Of a stretch of DNA of 42,650 bases, positions 1 to 7,924 are shown in pieces; positions within the stretch are counted from its first letter, which is position 1, and each line of letters opens with the position of its first letter. Position numbers and translations under genes: made by a program. Under the pieces are notes generated by a model. The model did not search any database. It saw nothing but the letters and a program-made list of their open reading frames with translations, and was not told the origin of the DNA. Source of the stretch: JBOHCT01 sp050699055 (GTDB taxonomy: Bacteria > Actinomycetota > Actinomycetes > Streptosporangiales > JBOHCT01); contig JBOHCT010000007.1 of assembly GCA_050699055.1 (NCBI GenBank), forward strand, positions 1 to 42,650, in the 5' to 3' direction.

Positions 1-74
1 CGCCTCCTTCCTCCGCCTGGCGATCCATCCGCCTGGACCGCCGCCACTGGCAAAGGACCTCCGACACGCGACAC
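1..74 (-). mobile_element. Truncated copy of a MITE-like inverted-repeat element
   Basis: Read on the minus strand from 74 down to 1, this stretch aligns over its whole length with the left half of the element at 15233-15390, by eye about 80 percent identical with one indel. The shared landmarks are the terminal GTGTCGCGT, the CTTTGCC block, GGATGGATCGC and the purine-rich GGAGGAAGGAGGCG. The end abuts a CTAG at 74-77, as in the other copy. The window cuts the element, so its second terminus cannot be seen. The terminal repeat here departs from the other copy after nine bases, which suggests an older or different subfamily. It ends 13 bp beyond the stop codon of the minus-strand gene 91-564. 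Confidence 0.75.
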
Positions 75-90
75 TAGGGTGTGTCCCCAA

Positions 91-564
91 TCAGTCGTTG
101 TCGCCGTCCTGGCCGTAGTGAGGGTCGACCGTTTCGGGGTCGAGCCCCAGCAGGCGCGCGACCTCCTCGACCACGACATCGTGGACCAGCAGACCGAGGT
201 CTTGTACATCGGGCGCCCTGGTCTCGACCGGCCGTCGGTAGACGACGACGCGCAGGGGGCGTCCGCCCGACGCCGGCAGCAGCGCGCCCAGGGGGACCGG
301 CTCATCCTCCCAGGGATCCACGGCGGGGGTGGTCCGCACCGGCGGCACGTCTTCGACCGCGAACTCCACCTCCGCGAGCTGCGCCGACCAGCGGCTCTCC
401 AGGCGTTCGACGGCATCGAGCACGAGGTCGTCGAAGCGCTCGGCGCGGGTGCGGCTGAGTGGCACCTGAGGCGGAGCCAGCGGGCCACGCAGCCCCCTCC
501 CGTGCCGGTCACGGTGGCGGGGGCGTCCTGGGCGGGGCGTCCTCGACGAGGGCCGCGTACGCAC
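91..564 (-). CDS. Metallopeptidase-family (zincin-fold) protein with degenerate active site
   Basis: 157 aa. The body (RGLRGPLAPPQVPLSRTRAERFDDLVLDAVERLE, split here as RGLRGPLAPP, QVPLSRTRAERF and DDLVLDAVERLE) and the position next to DUF3499 and manB match the actinobacterial PF06262-like family that includes M. tuberculosis Rv3259. Classical members have an HExxH zinc helix. Here the matching helix near residues 125-140 reads LLVHDVVVEEVARLLG, keeping one His but lacking the Glu and second His at the canonical spacing, so peptidase activity is doubtful. The GTG start at 564 is the first in frame; a later start nearer RGLRGP is possible. It diverges from the DUF3499 gene across about 160 bp. 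Function unknown. Confidence 0.75.
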   Translation of the reverse strand: MRTRPSSRTPRPGRPRHRDRHGRGLRGPLAPPQVPLSRTRAERFDDLVLDAVERLESRWSAQLAEVEFAVEDVPPVRTTPAVDPWEDEPVPLGALLPASGGRPLRVVVYRRPVETRAPDVQDLGLLVHDVVVEEVARLLGLDPETVDPHYGQDGDND

Positions 565-725
565 GCTTCGAGGGTAACCGGGATGGCGGCCGGCAGGCGA
601 GTGGAGCGGACGCGCCCCTTCGGTGATCTTGGTGGGAGCGTGCGAGTCTGTCCTCGCGCGACACGCTCAGGGCCCTGGCCCCGTGGTGGTGGCATCGAGG
701 ACAGGGAAGGGATACCGTCCGGGCC

Positions 726-1088
726 GTGGTCTCCGCCCGGCGCTGCTCTCGTACCGCCTGCAAGCAGCCTGCGATGGCGACGTTGACATACGTCTACGCC
801 GACTCCACCGCGGTGCTCGGGCCCCTGGCGACCTCTGCTGAGCCACACAGCTACGACCTGTGCGCCCAGCATGCCGACCGGCTGACGGCGCCGCGGGGTT
901 GGGAGATGGTCCGTCTTCCGTGTGACGAACGAGAAACGGGCCCGAGCGGCGACGACCTGGAGGCACTCGCCAACGCCGTACGTGAGGCCGCCCGCCCGCG
1001 AAGCGGTGGCGGCGAGCCGGTCGGCCATGGTGTCGAGGTAGGACGCAGGGGACACCTTCGCGTGCTGCGCTCGGTCCCGCCGAGGTGA
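726..1088 (+). CDS. DUF3499 family zinc-binding protein
   Basis: 120 aa. The N-terminus RRCSRTACKQPAMATLTY, followed by YADSTAVLGPLA, YDLCAQHADRL and TAPRGWEMVRL, is the hallmark of DUF3499 (M. tuberculosis Rv3258c type), a small actinobacterial protein with a presumed Cys/His metal site (CSRTAC plus CAQH). The last 25 or so residues, after ANAVREAARP, are low-complexity and not family-like. The GTG start at 726 is preceded by a GGGAAGGGA purine tract and places the CSRTAC motif at the usual distance from the N-terminus. It lies just upstream of manB as in other Actinobacteria. No function is established for the family. Confidence 0.85.
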   Translation: MVSARRCSRTACKQPAMATLTYVYADSTAVLGPLATSAEPHSYDLCAQHADRLTAPRGWEMVRLPCDERETGPSGDDLEALANAVREAARPRSGGGEPVGHGVEVGRRGHLRVLRSVPPR

Positions 1089-1208
1089 CTCGATCCCTGG
1101 CCCGGACCCTGGCTAGATTGGTGCGACCGCCGGAGGTGTCGGCTGCCGTACCCGGCGGGGGGACCGGTACGCTCCGAGTGCAGGATTTCCCAGCATCACG
1201 GAGCCGGT

Positions 1209-2603
1209 GTGCGTGACCTCTCCACGATCGTCAAGGCCTACGATATCCGGGGCCTCGTCCCAGACGAGCTCGACGACACCGTCGCCCGCGGCGTCGGCGC
1301 GGCTTTCGTCCGGGTGACGGGGGCGACCACCCTCGTGACCGCCCGCGACATGCGCACGTCGTCGGAGCCGCTGGCGGCCGCCTTCGCGGACGGCGCGACG
1401 GGCCAGGGGGCCGACGTCATCGACGCGGGGCTCGCCTCGACCGACATGCTCTACTACGCGAGCGGGCGACTCGACGCGCCGGGGGCGATGTTCACCGCGA
1501 GCCACAACCCGGCGACGTACAACGGAATCAAGCTGTGCCGGGCGGGCGCCAAGCCAGTGGGGCAGGACAGCGGGCTGGCCGAGATCAGGACACTCGTGGA
1601 GCGTGGTGTCCCCGAGGGCGGCAGTGCCGGCAACAGTCCCCGCGGCTCCGTTCGCCGGCAGGACCTGCTGCGTGGGTATGCCGAGCACCTGCGGTCTCTG
1701 GTCGACCTGTCCGGGATCCGCCGGCTCAAGGTCGCCGTCGACGCGGGCAACGGGATGGCCGGACACACGGTTCCCGCGGTGTTCAGTGGGCTGCCGCTCG
1801 ACGTCGTTCCCCTGTACTTCGAGCTCGACGGGACGTTCCCGCACCACGAGGCGAACCCGATCAAGCCGGAGAACCTCCGCGACCTCCAGGCGGCGGTGTG
1901 CCGCGAGGGCGCGGACGTGGGGTTGGCGTTCGACGGCGACGCCGACCGCTGTTTCGTGGTCGATGAGCGCGGGGAGGCCGTCTCCCCGTCGGTGTTGACC
2001 TCGCTGATCGCGACCCGCGAGCTCGCCAGGGAGCCGGGCGCGACGATTATCCACAACCTCATCACCTCGCGCGCGGTGTCCGAGATCGTTCGCGAGCACG
2101 GCGGTGAGCCGCTGCGCACCCGGGTCGGCCACTCGTTCATCAAGGCGACGATGGCGGAGACCGGAGCGATCTTCGGTGGCGAGCACTCTGGGCACTTCTA
2201 CTTCCGCGACTTCTGGTTCGCCGACTCCGGGATGCTCGCGGCGCTGCACACGCTCGCCGCCCTCGGCGAGCAGGACCGTCCGCTGTCGGCGTTGCTCGCG
2301 GCGTACAGCCGCTATGTCGCGTCCGGCGAGATCAACAGCGAGGTGGACGACCAGGGCGGTGTCACCGCCCGGGTACGCGCGGCCTTCGCTGAGCGTCCGG
2401 GTGTCACAGTCGACGAGCTCGACGGCCTCACGGTCGCGGCGGAGGACTGGTGGTTCAACCTGCGTCCTTCCAACACCGAGCCCGTTCTACGCCTCAACGT
2501 CGAGGCGTCAGACGGGCGGACGGAGACCACGGTGCGTGACGAGGTCCTCTCTCTCGTACGCGGCGAGGGGAACACGCCGTCTGGGGAATGTGTACGCGGT
2601 TAG
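1209..2603 (+). CDS. manB: Phosphomannomutase/phosphoglucomutase
   Basis: 464 aa, full length for the alpha-D-phosphohexomutase family, interconverting mannose-6-P and mannose-1-P (and probably glucose phosphates) for GDP-mannose and envelope glycans. The phosphoserine loop TASHNP is at residues 96-101 (Ser98), the Mg-binding loop DGDADR at 242-247, the sugar-specificity loop GEHSGH at 324-329, and the phosphate-binding LRPSNTEP near 416-423. The GTG start at 1209 follows a GGAG at 1200-1203. A TAGATT at 1114-1119 could be a -10 box but lacks a convincing -35. It is the first gene of an operon with the Trm112-like protein and the SIS isomerase, an order conserved in Actinobacteria. Confidence 0.95.
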   Translation: MRDLSTIVKAYDIRGLVPDELDDTVARGVGAAFVRVTGATTLVTARDMRTSSEPLAAAFADGATGQGADVIDAGLASTDMLYYASGRLDAPGAMFTASHNPATYNGIKLCRAGAKPVGQDSGLAEIRTLVERGVPEGGSAGNSPRGSVRRQDLLRGYAEHLRSLVDLSGIRRLKVAVDAGNGMAGHTVPAVFSGLPLDVVPLYFELDGTFPHHEANPIKPENLRDLQAAVCREGADVGLAFDGDADRCFVVDERGEAVSPSVLTSLIATRELAREPGATIIHNLITSRAVSEIVREHGGEPLRTRVGHSFIKATMAETGAIFGGEHSGHFYFRDFWFADSGMLAALHTLAALGEQDRPLSALLAAYSRYVASGEINSEVDDQGGVTARVRAAFAERPGVTVDELDGLTVAAEDWWFNLRPSNTEPVLRLNVEASDGRTETTVRDEVLSLVRGEGNTPSGECVRG

Positions 2604-2623
2604 GAGATCGGTTAGGAGATTCT

Positions 2624-2809
2624 GTGAACCTCGACATGTCTCTTCTCGAGATCCTGGCCTGTCCGCAGTGCAGGTCGGCGCTACGAGCGGACGACGCCGC
2701 GGAAGAGCTCGTGTGTACGGGCTCTTCGTGCGGGCTCGCGTACCCGGTGCGTGACGACATTCCGGTCCTACTCGTCGAGGAGGCGCGCCCCCCTGGAGAA
2801 TCCCAGTGA
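2624..2809 (+). CDS. Trm112-like small zinc-ribbon protein
   Basis: 61 aa from the GTG at 2624, chosen because AGGAG at 2614-2618 lies five bases upstream and residues from LLEILACPQC onward align with the family. Trm112-family proteins are small zinc-ribbon scaffolds that activate methyltransferases in eukaryotes; bacterial stand-alone versions (YcaR-like) have no settled role. Visible are CPQC, a C-x5-C pair (CTGSSC) and the typical YPVRDDIPVLL ending. It starts 20 bp after manB, and its TGA overlaps the GTG of the downstream isomerase by three bases, so the three genes are probably translationally coupled. Confidence 0.9.
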   Translation: MNLDMSLLEILACPQCRSALRADDAAEELVCTGSSCGLAYPVRDDIPVLLVEEARPPGESQ

Positions 2810-3945
2810 CATTCACTGTCGATCCCGGGCGGCTCGACGACGAGGCCGTGCTGCGGTCGGGGGACCCCGGGGACATGCTGCGGGGGGTCGCGGGCGGGGC
2901 GGCCCAGGTCCGTGAGGCCGCCACCTTGTCCAGCGAGGCCGGACTCGAGGCCCTCGCGCGGGAAGGGCGTCCCCGCGCCGTCGTCGTCTCGGGCATGGGG
3001 GGCTCGGGGATCGTCGGCGATGTCCTCGCCGCAGTCTGCGGGAGCGGGTGTCCGGTTCCGGTCGTGACCGTGCGCGACTACGTCCTGCCCGGCTGGGTGG
3101 GGCCGGCCGACCTGGTCATCGGTGTGTCCTGTTCCGGCCGTACCGAGGAGACGCTCACGGTAACGCGCGAGGCCGTTCGTCGCGGCTGCCGGCTGCTCGG
3201 CGTCGGCGCGTCCGGGTCCCCGCTGGCCGATGTCGCCGGGCAGGCGGGCGCGCCCTTCGTTCCCGTGCGTTCCGCCGGGCAGCCCCGAGCGACGCTGTGG
3301 GGGCTCGGCATCCCGCTCGTCGCGGCGGCGCGCGCCCTGAAGCTCGTCGATGCCTCTGACGAGGTCTTCGAGGCGGCGGCGACGCGCCTCGAAGAGGTGA
3401 GCTTCCGCTGCCGAGTGGCAAGCGAGTCGTTCATCAACCCGGCCAAGGGACTCGCCCTCGAGCTCGCCGGCTCGCTGCCGATGATCTGGGGAACGTCACC
3501 GCTGGCGAGGCTGGCTGCGTACCGCTTCTCCTGCCAGCTCGCGGAGAACGCGAAGTACCCGTCGATTTGCGGCGGACTGCCGGAGGCCAACCACAACCAG
3601 GTCGTGACCCTCGACGGACCGCTGGCTGGCGCGGCGCGCGAAGAGGACATCTTCCGCGACCGTGTCGAAGACCCCGCGGGTGAGGCGCGGCTGCGCCTCG
3701 TGGTCCTCCGTGACACCGACGAACATCCCCAGGTGGCGAAGCGGCGGGAGGTCTCGGTCGGGCTCGCCGCCGAGCGCGGCGTCGAGATAAGCGAGGTGGC
3801 GGCCGAGGGCGCCCACCCGTTGGAACGGCTCGCGAGCCTCGTCGGGGTCATCGACTACACGACGGTGTACCTCGCGCTCCTTCTCGACATCGACCCGACC
3901 CCCGTCTCGGTCATCGAGGAGCTCAAGGCGCGGATCGCTCTCTGA
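2806..3945 (+). CDS. SIS-domain phosphoglucose/phosphomannose isomerase
   Basis: 379 aa. This is the bifunctional PGI/PMI type, which interconverts fructose-6-P with glucose-6-P or mannose-6-P and feeds ManB. The first SIS domain shows SGMGGSGIVGD near residues 62-72 and the phosphate loop SCSGRTEET near 108-116. AENAK (Glu247) and EANHNQV (His263) have the 16-residue spacing I recall for the catalytic Glu and His of archaeal PGI/PMI. The C-terminus VIEELK carries the likely catalytic Lys. In Actinobacteria this gene is often labelled manA, but it is unrelated to zinc-dependent ManA. Its 3' end overlaps the convergent MerR gene by 23 bp. Confidence 0.88.
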   Translation: MTFTVDPGRLDDEAVLRSGDPGDMLRGVAGGAAQVREAATLSSEAGLEALAREGRPRAVVVSGMGGSGIVGDVLAAVCGSGCPVPVVTVRDYVLPGWVGPADLVIGVSCSGRTEETLTVTREAVRRGCRLLGVGASGSPLADVAGQAGAPFVPVRSAGQPRATLWGLGIPLVAAARALKLVDASDEVFEAAATRLEEVSFRCRVASESFINPAKGLALELAGSLPMIWGTSPLARLAAYRFSCQLAENAKYPSICGGLPEANHNQVVTLDGPLAGAAREEDIFRDRVEDPAGEARLRLVVLRDTDEHPQVAKRREVSVGLAAERGVEISEVAAEGAHPLERLASLVGVIDYTTVYLALLLDIDPTPVSVIEELKARIAL

Positions 3946-4294
3946 CCATGGGTACGCCGCCCGGCGTACGCAGCAGTCGCAGCGCCTTCTCCTTCTCGAA
4001 GTCGAGGACGCGGGCGGGCGAGGTGGTCACGCGCCCGATGCGTTCTCCGAGCGCGTACACCGCGAAACGGGCCTCCGGCTCGGCGAGGACCCGCAGCGCG
4101 AACGCCAGGGCGGCGGGACTGACATCGAAGCGTTTCTCGAGCGCGAGCGCGAGCGCGATGGCTTCGAGGTCCGCGGCGGAGAAATGACGGTGGCCACTGC
4201 CCTCCTTCGTCGGGGGAAGCAGGCCGAGTGCTTCGCGATAGCGCAGCATGCGCGGCGAGGTGCCGAGCCGACGCGCCGCCTCAGTGATGCGCAT
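3923..4294 (-). CDS. MerR-family transcriptional regulator
   Basis: 123 aa. The N-terminus MRITEAARRLGTSPRMLRYRE-ALGLLPP is a winged-helix MerR DNA-binding domain, followed by GHRHFSAADLEAIALALAL. The C-terminal part is short, has no cysteine metal site and no obvious effector domain, so the signal sensed is unknown. It diverges from ahcY across about 115 bp and could regulate it, since such MerR genes often sit beside ahcY in Streptosporangiales-like genomes. Its 3' end overlaps the isomerase gene on the opposite strand, leaving no room for a terminator between them. Confidence 0.85.
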   Translation of the reverse strand: MRITEAARRLGTSPRMLRYREALGLLPPTKEGSGHRHFSAADLEAIALALALEKRFDVSPAALAFALRVLAEPEARFAVYALGERIGRVTTSPARVLDFEKEKALRLLRTPGGVPMVRERSAP

Positions 4295-4410
4295 GGACGA
4301 ATCTTACGTATGTGTGTCAGGAAACGCTATGCGGGGCTGCGTTCAAGCGCGGACAGGCCCTAGACTCGCCGCGACACCGACTCGAGGACAGGGCCAAGGG
4401 AGGAGTCCGT

Positions 4411-5682
4411 ATGAGCGATCTTCCGAAGCACGACATCGCCGATCCGACACTCGCCGCCGAAGGCCGCAAGCGCGTCGAGTGGGCCGAGCGCGCCATGCCG
4501 GTCCTGCGCCAGATCAGAGAGCGCTTCGAGAAGGATCGACCGTTCGAAGGCGTCAGCATGGCCGGGTGCATGCACGTCACGACCGAGACCGCCAACCTCA
4601 TGCGGACCCTCGCGGCGGGGGGCGCGGACGTCGCGCTGTGCGCGTCCAACCCCCTGTCGACGCAGGACGACACCGCCGCGGCTCTCGTGCACGAGTACGG
4701 GATCAGTGTCTTCGCCCGGCGGGGGATCGACCGCGACGGCTACTACGGCCACATCAACGCCGCGTTGGATGTCGAGCCGGACTTCGTGTTCGACGACGGC
4801 TGCGATCTCGTCAACACGCTCCACACGTCCAGGGACGAGCTGCTCTCCAGCGTGAAGGGCGGCTGCGAGGAGACCACGACGGGAGTCATCCGTCTCCACC
4901 AGATGGCGCGTGACGGGGCGTTGCGGTTTCCGATGGTGGCGGTCAACGACACCGACACCAAGCACATGTTCGACAACCGGTACGGCACCGGCCAGTCGAC
5001 GCTCGACGGCATCATCCGGGCCACCAACACGCTGCTGGCCGGCAAGACCTTCGTCGTCGCCGGTTACGGCTACTGCGGCAAGGGGCTCGCCCAGCGCGCC
5101 GCCGGCCTGGGTGCCAGCGTCGTCGTCACCGAGATCGATCCCACGACGGCGCTCGACGCCACCATGCAGGGCTTCCGGGTCATGCCGATGACAGAGGCGG
5201 CGCCGCTCGGCGACGTGTTCGTCACGGTCACGGGCAACCGCGACGTCCTGCGGAGAGAGCACTTCGACCGGATGAAGGACGGGGCCATCCTCGCGAACTC
5301 AGGCCACTTCGACATCGAGATCGACATCCCGGCCCTCGAGGAGATGGCGGCGGAGAAGCAGGAGGCGGTCCGCCACCAGACCGACCAGTACGCGATGCCG
5401 GACGGGCGACGGATCATGCTTGTCGCTGAGGGCCGGCTGGTCAACCTCGGCGCGGCCGAGGGTCATCCGGCGGCCGTCATGGACATGTCCTTCGCCGACC
5501 AGGCGCTGACCGCGGACTGGCTGGCCACCAGCCACGGCGAACTGAGGCCGGGCGTCTACGAGGTGCCGGAGGAGATCGACAAGGAGGTGGCGCGGCTGAA
5601 GCTCGCCTCCATGGACGTGTCGATCGACGCCCTCACGCCTGCCCAGGAGGAGTACCTCAACTCCTGGGAGCACGGCTCATGA
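4411..5682 (+). CDS. ahcY: Adenosylhomocysteinase (short type)
   Basis: 423 aa. Hydrolyses S-adenosylhomocysteine to homocysteine and adenosine, removing the product inhibitor of methyltransferases. Conserved blocks are MAGCMHVTTETANL, the Lys-containing NDTDTKHMFDNRYGTGQS near residues 179-196, the NAD-binding GYGYCGKG near 218-225, and NLGAAEGHP. The ATG at 4411 follows AAGGGAGGAG (4396-4404). A TAGACT at 4361-4366 fits a -10 box, giving a leader of about 38 nt. The protein lacks both the long insertion of mycobacterial and Streptomyces enzymes and the C-terminal Lys/Tyr tail that contacts NAD in mammalian-type enzymes, resembling the short archaeal/Thermotoga class. Confidence 0.95.
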   Translation: MSDLPKHDIADPTLAAEGRKRVEWAERAMPVLRQIRERFEKDRPFEGVSMAGCMHVTTETANLMRTLAAGGADVALCASNPLSTQDDTAAALVHEYGISVFARRGIDRDGYYGHINAALDVEPDFVFDDGCDLVNTLHTSRDELLSSVKGGCEETTTGVIRLHQMARDGALRFPMVAVNDTDTKHMFDNRYGTGQSTLDGIIRATNTLLAGKTFVVAGYGYCGKGLAQRAAGLGASVVVTEIDPTTALDATMQGFRVMPMTEAAPLGDVFVTVTGNRDVLRREHFDRMKDGAILANSGHFDIEIDIPALEEMAAEKQEAVRHQTDQYAMPDGRRIMLVAEGRLVNLGAAEGHPAAVMDMSFADQALTADWLATSHGELRPGVYEVPEEIDKEVARLKLASMDVSIDALTPAQEEYLNSWEHGS

Positions 5683-5701
5683 CGGAGTGCCTGGCCGGGG
5701 A

Positions 5702-5734
5702 GCTCCGCGGCCGTTGACGACGCGGCCGCGGAGC
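5702..5734 (+). terminator. Stem-loop after ahcY
   Basis: A perfect 12-bp stem (GCTCCGCGGCCG at 5702-5713 with its complement at 5723-5734) closes a 9-nt loop 20 bp beyond the ahcY stop codon. No T-run follows, as is usual for actinobacterial terminators. The site lies between the convergent ahcY and RDD genes and may serve both. The remaining bases to 5874 hold no recognisable gene. Confidence 0.6.
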
Positions 5735-5874
5735 CTTCCGCGCCCTGTCGCTTATACGGGCGTGCATCCGGCTGCGTTGACGAGGGCCTGTCAGTACGCG
5801 GGCCCACCACGCCTTCGGCCGGCAGGTGGTCGCGGCGTCTGGGCATGAGACCGGGCGTCGCGCCGCGGTCGCGG

Positions 5875-6834
5875 TCAGTCGGGCGGGGCGAAACCTCCGT
5901 GCGACTCCTCCTCGGCCGGTGGAGCCGGACGCTCGGGCCGTCCGTCCGTCTGCGGGCCCGCCGGCGGGCTCCAGGCCGAACGGTCGGAGTAGGGACTCCA
6001 GGACCGGGTGGGCGAGGCCTCACCGGCCATGGGCCCAGAGGGTGCGGCGGGCCCGTACGCCGCGGGCGGCGCATCCAGCCGTATCTGCTCACGTCTGCGC
6101 CGTTCGACGAGTACCGCGGAGAGGTAGGCGACCGGCGGGGTGCCGGGCGGTGGCGGGGGGCTCACGTACGCGGCCACCGTGGCGGCGATGTCGCGGCCCA
6201 TGGACTCGCGCGCGGCCGGCGCTAGCTCGAAGTGGCGGGATACGTACTGTCGCGCCATCAGCGCGACGCTGTCGGGGAGGCGCGACAGCTCCAGCCCCGT
6301 AGCCCAGCCGGCGAGCTGCGGCGGCATCCACGGGACCGGGCCGCCGCGTACAGGCATGCGTTCCTGCACGACGATCGTCCCGCTGAACACGTCGCCGAGT
6401 CGCTTGCCGCGGCGAGAAGCCAGAGAGGAGATCAGCGCGACCGAGCCGAGCAGCAGCCAGATCTCGACGAACCCGGCGAGAGCACGGAACAGCGCTTGGC
6501 GGAAGCGCTCGGGTCCACCGTCGTCGCTCACCACGCGCAGCCCCAGAGCGGCCTTGCCGGGAGAGCGTCCCCGCCAGAGGCTTTCCCAGAGGGTCGGGTA
6601 CCCGATCACGATGAGCACAAAGAACGTGAGGCCCACGGCACGGACCAGGGCCTCGTCGAAGGTGCCGCTCACCGCGCCCACCAGCAGGGTCATGAGGACG
6701 AAGAACGCGACCTGGATTGTCAGGTCGACGGCAAGGGCCACGATCCGGCTGGCGAGCCGGGCGGTCCGCATGTCGAGTACGACCGCCTCCCCGGTGACGA
6801 TTCCTGTGACGGGGCCAGTGACGTTATGGGCCAC
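5875..6834 (-). CDS. RDD family membrane protein with Pro-rich C-terminal tail
   Basis: 319 aa from the GTG at 6834, which follows a GAAGGGAGCGAGG ribosome-binding tract. The first half is an RDD domain: ASRIVALAVDLTIQVAFF begins a membrane helix with the namesake Arg and Asp, a second hydrophobic span lies near residues 60-85, then SPGKAALGLRVV and a third span near 120-140 ending at RRGKRLGDVFSGT. The second half is soluble, and the last 80 or so residues are rich in Pro, Ala and Ser and probably disordered. RDD proteins are small membrane proteins with transporter or envelope roles in the few studied cases. It diverges from the SpoIIM-like gene, as in Rv3694c-Rv3695. Confidence 0.88.
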   Translation of the reverse strand: MAHNVTGPVTGIVTGEAVVLDMRTARLASRIVALAVDLTIQVAFFVLMTLLVGAVSGTFDEALVRAVGLTFFVLIVIGYPTLWESLWRGRSPGKAALGLRVVSDDGGPERFRQALFRALAGFVEIWLLLGSVALISSLASRRGKRLGDVFSGTIVVQERMPVRGGPVPWMPPQLAGWATGLELSRLPDSVALMARQYVSRHFELAPAARESMGRDIAATVAAYVSPPPPPGTPPVAYLSAVLVERRRREQIRLDAPPAAYGPAAPSGPMAGEASPTRSWSPYSDRSAWSPPAGPQTDGRPERPAPPAEEESHGGFAPPD

Positions 6835-6896
6835 GTCCTCGCTCCCTTCGGTCGACGCCCTAGTTGGCCGGCCGCCCGGCGCACCCTGACATGCCC

Positions 6897-6902
6897 TAGT
6901 CT
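6897..6902 (+). promoter_or_regulatory. Candidate -10 box for a leaderless SpoIIM-like mRNA
   Basis: TAGTCT lies seven bases before the GTG at 6910, which would place transcription initiation at or within a base or two of the start codon. No Shine-Dalgarno sequence precedes this GTG. A good -35 hexamer is not visible, so the call rests on spacing alone. Confidence 0.4.
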
Positions 6903-6909
6903 GCCCGGC

Positions 6910-7911
6910 GTGGACGTCGATGCCTTCGTCGTGGCGCACCGCGCGGAGTGGGAGCGCCTGGAGCGGCTCATCGCCAGGCGGCGTCGCCTCTCCGGTGAGG
7001 AGGTCGACGAGCTGGTCGACCTTTACCGGCGGGTCACGACCCAGTTGTCCGTCGTCCGGTCGAACTCCCCCGACCCGATGCTCGTCTCCCGGCTGTCCGC
7101 TCTCGTCGCACGGACCCGCGCCGCCGTGACCGGCGTTCACGCGCCCGCCTGGCGCGACGCGGCGCGGTTTCTCACGGTGACGTTCCCGGCCGCCGCGTAC
7201 CGGGTTCGCTGGTGGTGGCTCTCCACGGCCTTCGCCTTTCTCGCCGTGGCCACGCTGTTGGGTACCTGGGTGGTGGTCACGCCGCGGGTACGGTCGAGCG
7301 TCGGTACCAGCGAGCAGATACGCCGCCTCATCAACCACGACTTCGAGCACTACTACAGCGCTCACCCGGCAACGGCGTTCGCCGCCGAGGTGTGGACGAA
7401 CAACGCCTGGGTCGCCGCACTCAGCCTGACCTTCGGCATCCTGCTCGGCATACCTACGGTCTGGATGCTGTGGAGCAACGCCTTCAACGTCGGGGTCCAG
7501 GCCGGCCTTTTCGTCGCCTACGGGCGGGCCGAGGTCTTCTTCGGCCTGATCCTGCCGCACGGGTTGCTCGAGCTGACCGCCGTCTTCCTGGCCGCCGCGA
7601 CCGGGCTCCGTCTCGGCTGGACCGTCATCGACCCTGGCCGCAGGCGACGGGCGGACGCCCTCGCGGAAGAAGGCCGCGTGGCGGCCAGCATCGCGATCGG
7701 GCTCGTGCTCGTCCTGCTCGTGTCGGGGGCCGTGGAGGCCTTCGTCACGCCATCTCCGCTACCCACGGCCGCGCGGGTCGGCATCGGGGCCGCGGTCGAG
7801 GCGGCCTTCCTCAGCTACGTCATCGTTCTCGGCCGCCGGGCCGTACGCATCGGGGAGACCGGTGACCTGCCGATCGGCAGGCGCCCGGACGCGGCCCCGA
7901 CGGCCGGGTAG
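6910..7911 (+). CDS. Stage II sporulation protein M-like membrane protein
   Basis: 333 aa. The N-terminal 85 or so residues form a soluble helical part (FVVAHRAEWERLERLIARR), followed by membrane helices near residues 105-130, 165-195, 205-230, 255-280 and 290-315. Motifs include NNAWVAALSLTFGILLGIPTV and FGLILPHGLLELTAVFLA, diagnostic of SpoIIM/DUF95. In Bacillus SpoIIM acts in engulfment with a peptidoglycan hydrolase; in Actinobacteria these proteins occur beside RDD, MoxR and DUF58 genes and their role is unproven. The GTG at 6910 is chosen because conserved sequence starts there and because of the leaderless -10 spacing. Confidence 0.88.
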   Translation: MDVDAFVVAHRAEWERLERLIARRRRLSGEEVDELVDLYRRVTTQLSVVRSNSPDPMLVSRLSALVARTRAAVTGVHAPAWRDAARFLTVTFPAAAYRVRWWWLSTAFAFLAVATLLGTWVVVTPRVRSSVGTSEQIRRLINHDFEHYYSAHPATAFAAEVWTNNAWVAALSLTFGILLGIPTVWMLWSNAFNVGVQAGLFVAYGRAEVFFGLILPHGLLELTAVFLAAATGLRLGWTVIDPGRRRRADALAEEGRVAASIAIGLVLVLLVSGAVEAFVTPSPLPTAARVGIGAAVEAAFLSYVIVLGRRAVRIGETGDLPIGRRPDAAPTAG

Positions 7912-7924
7912 CGCAACTGGCGCA

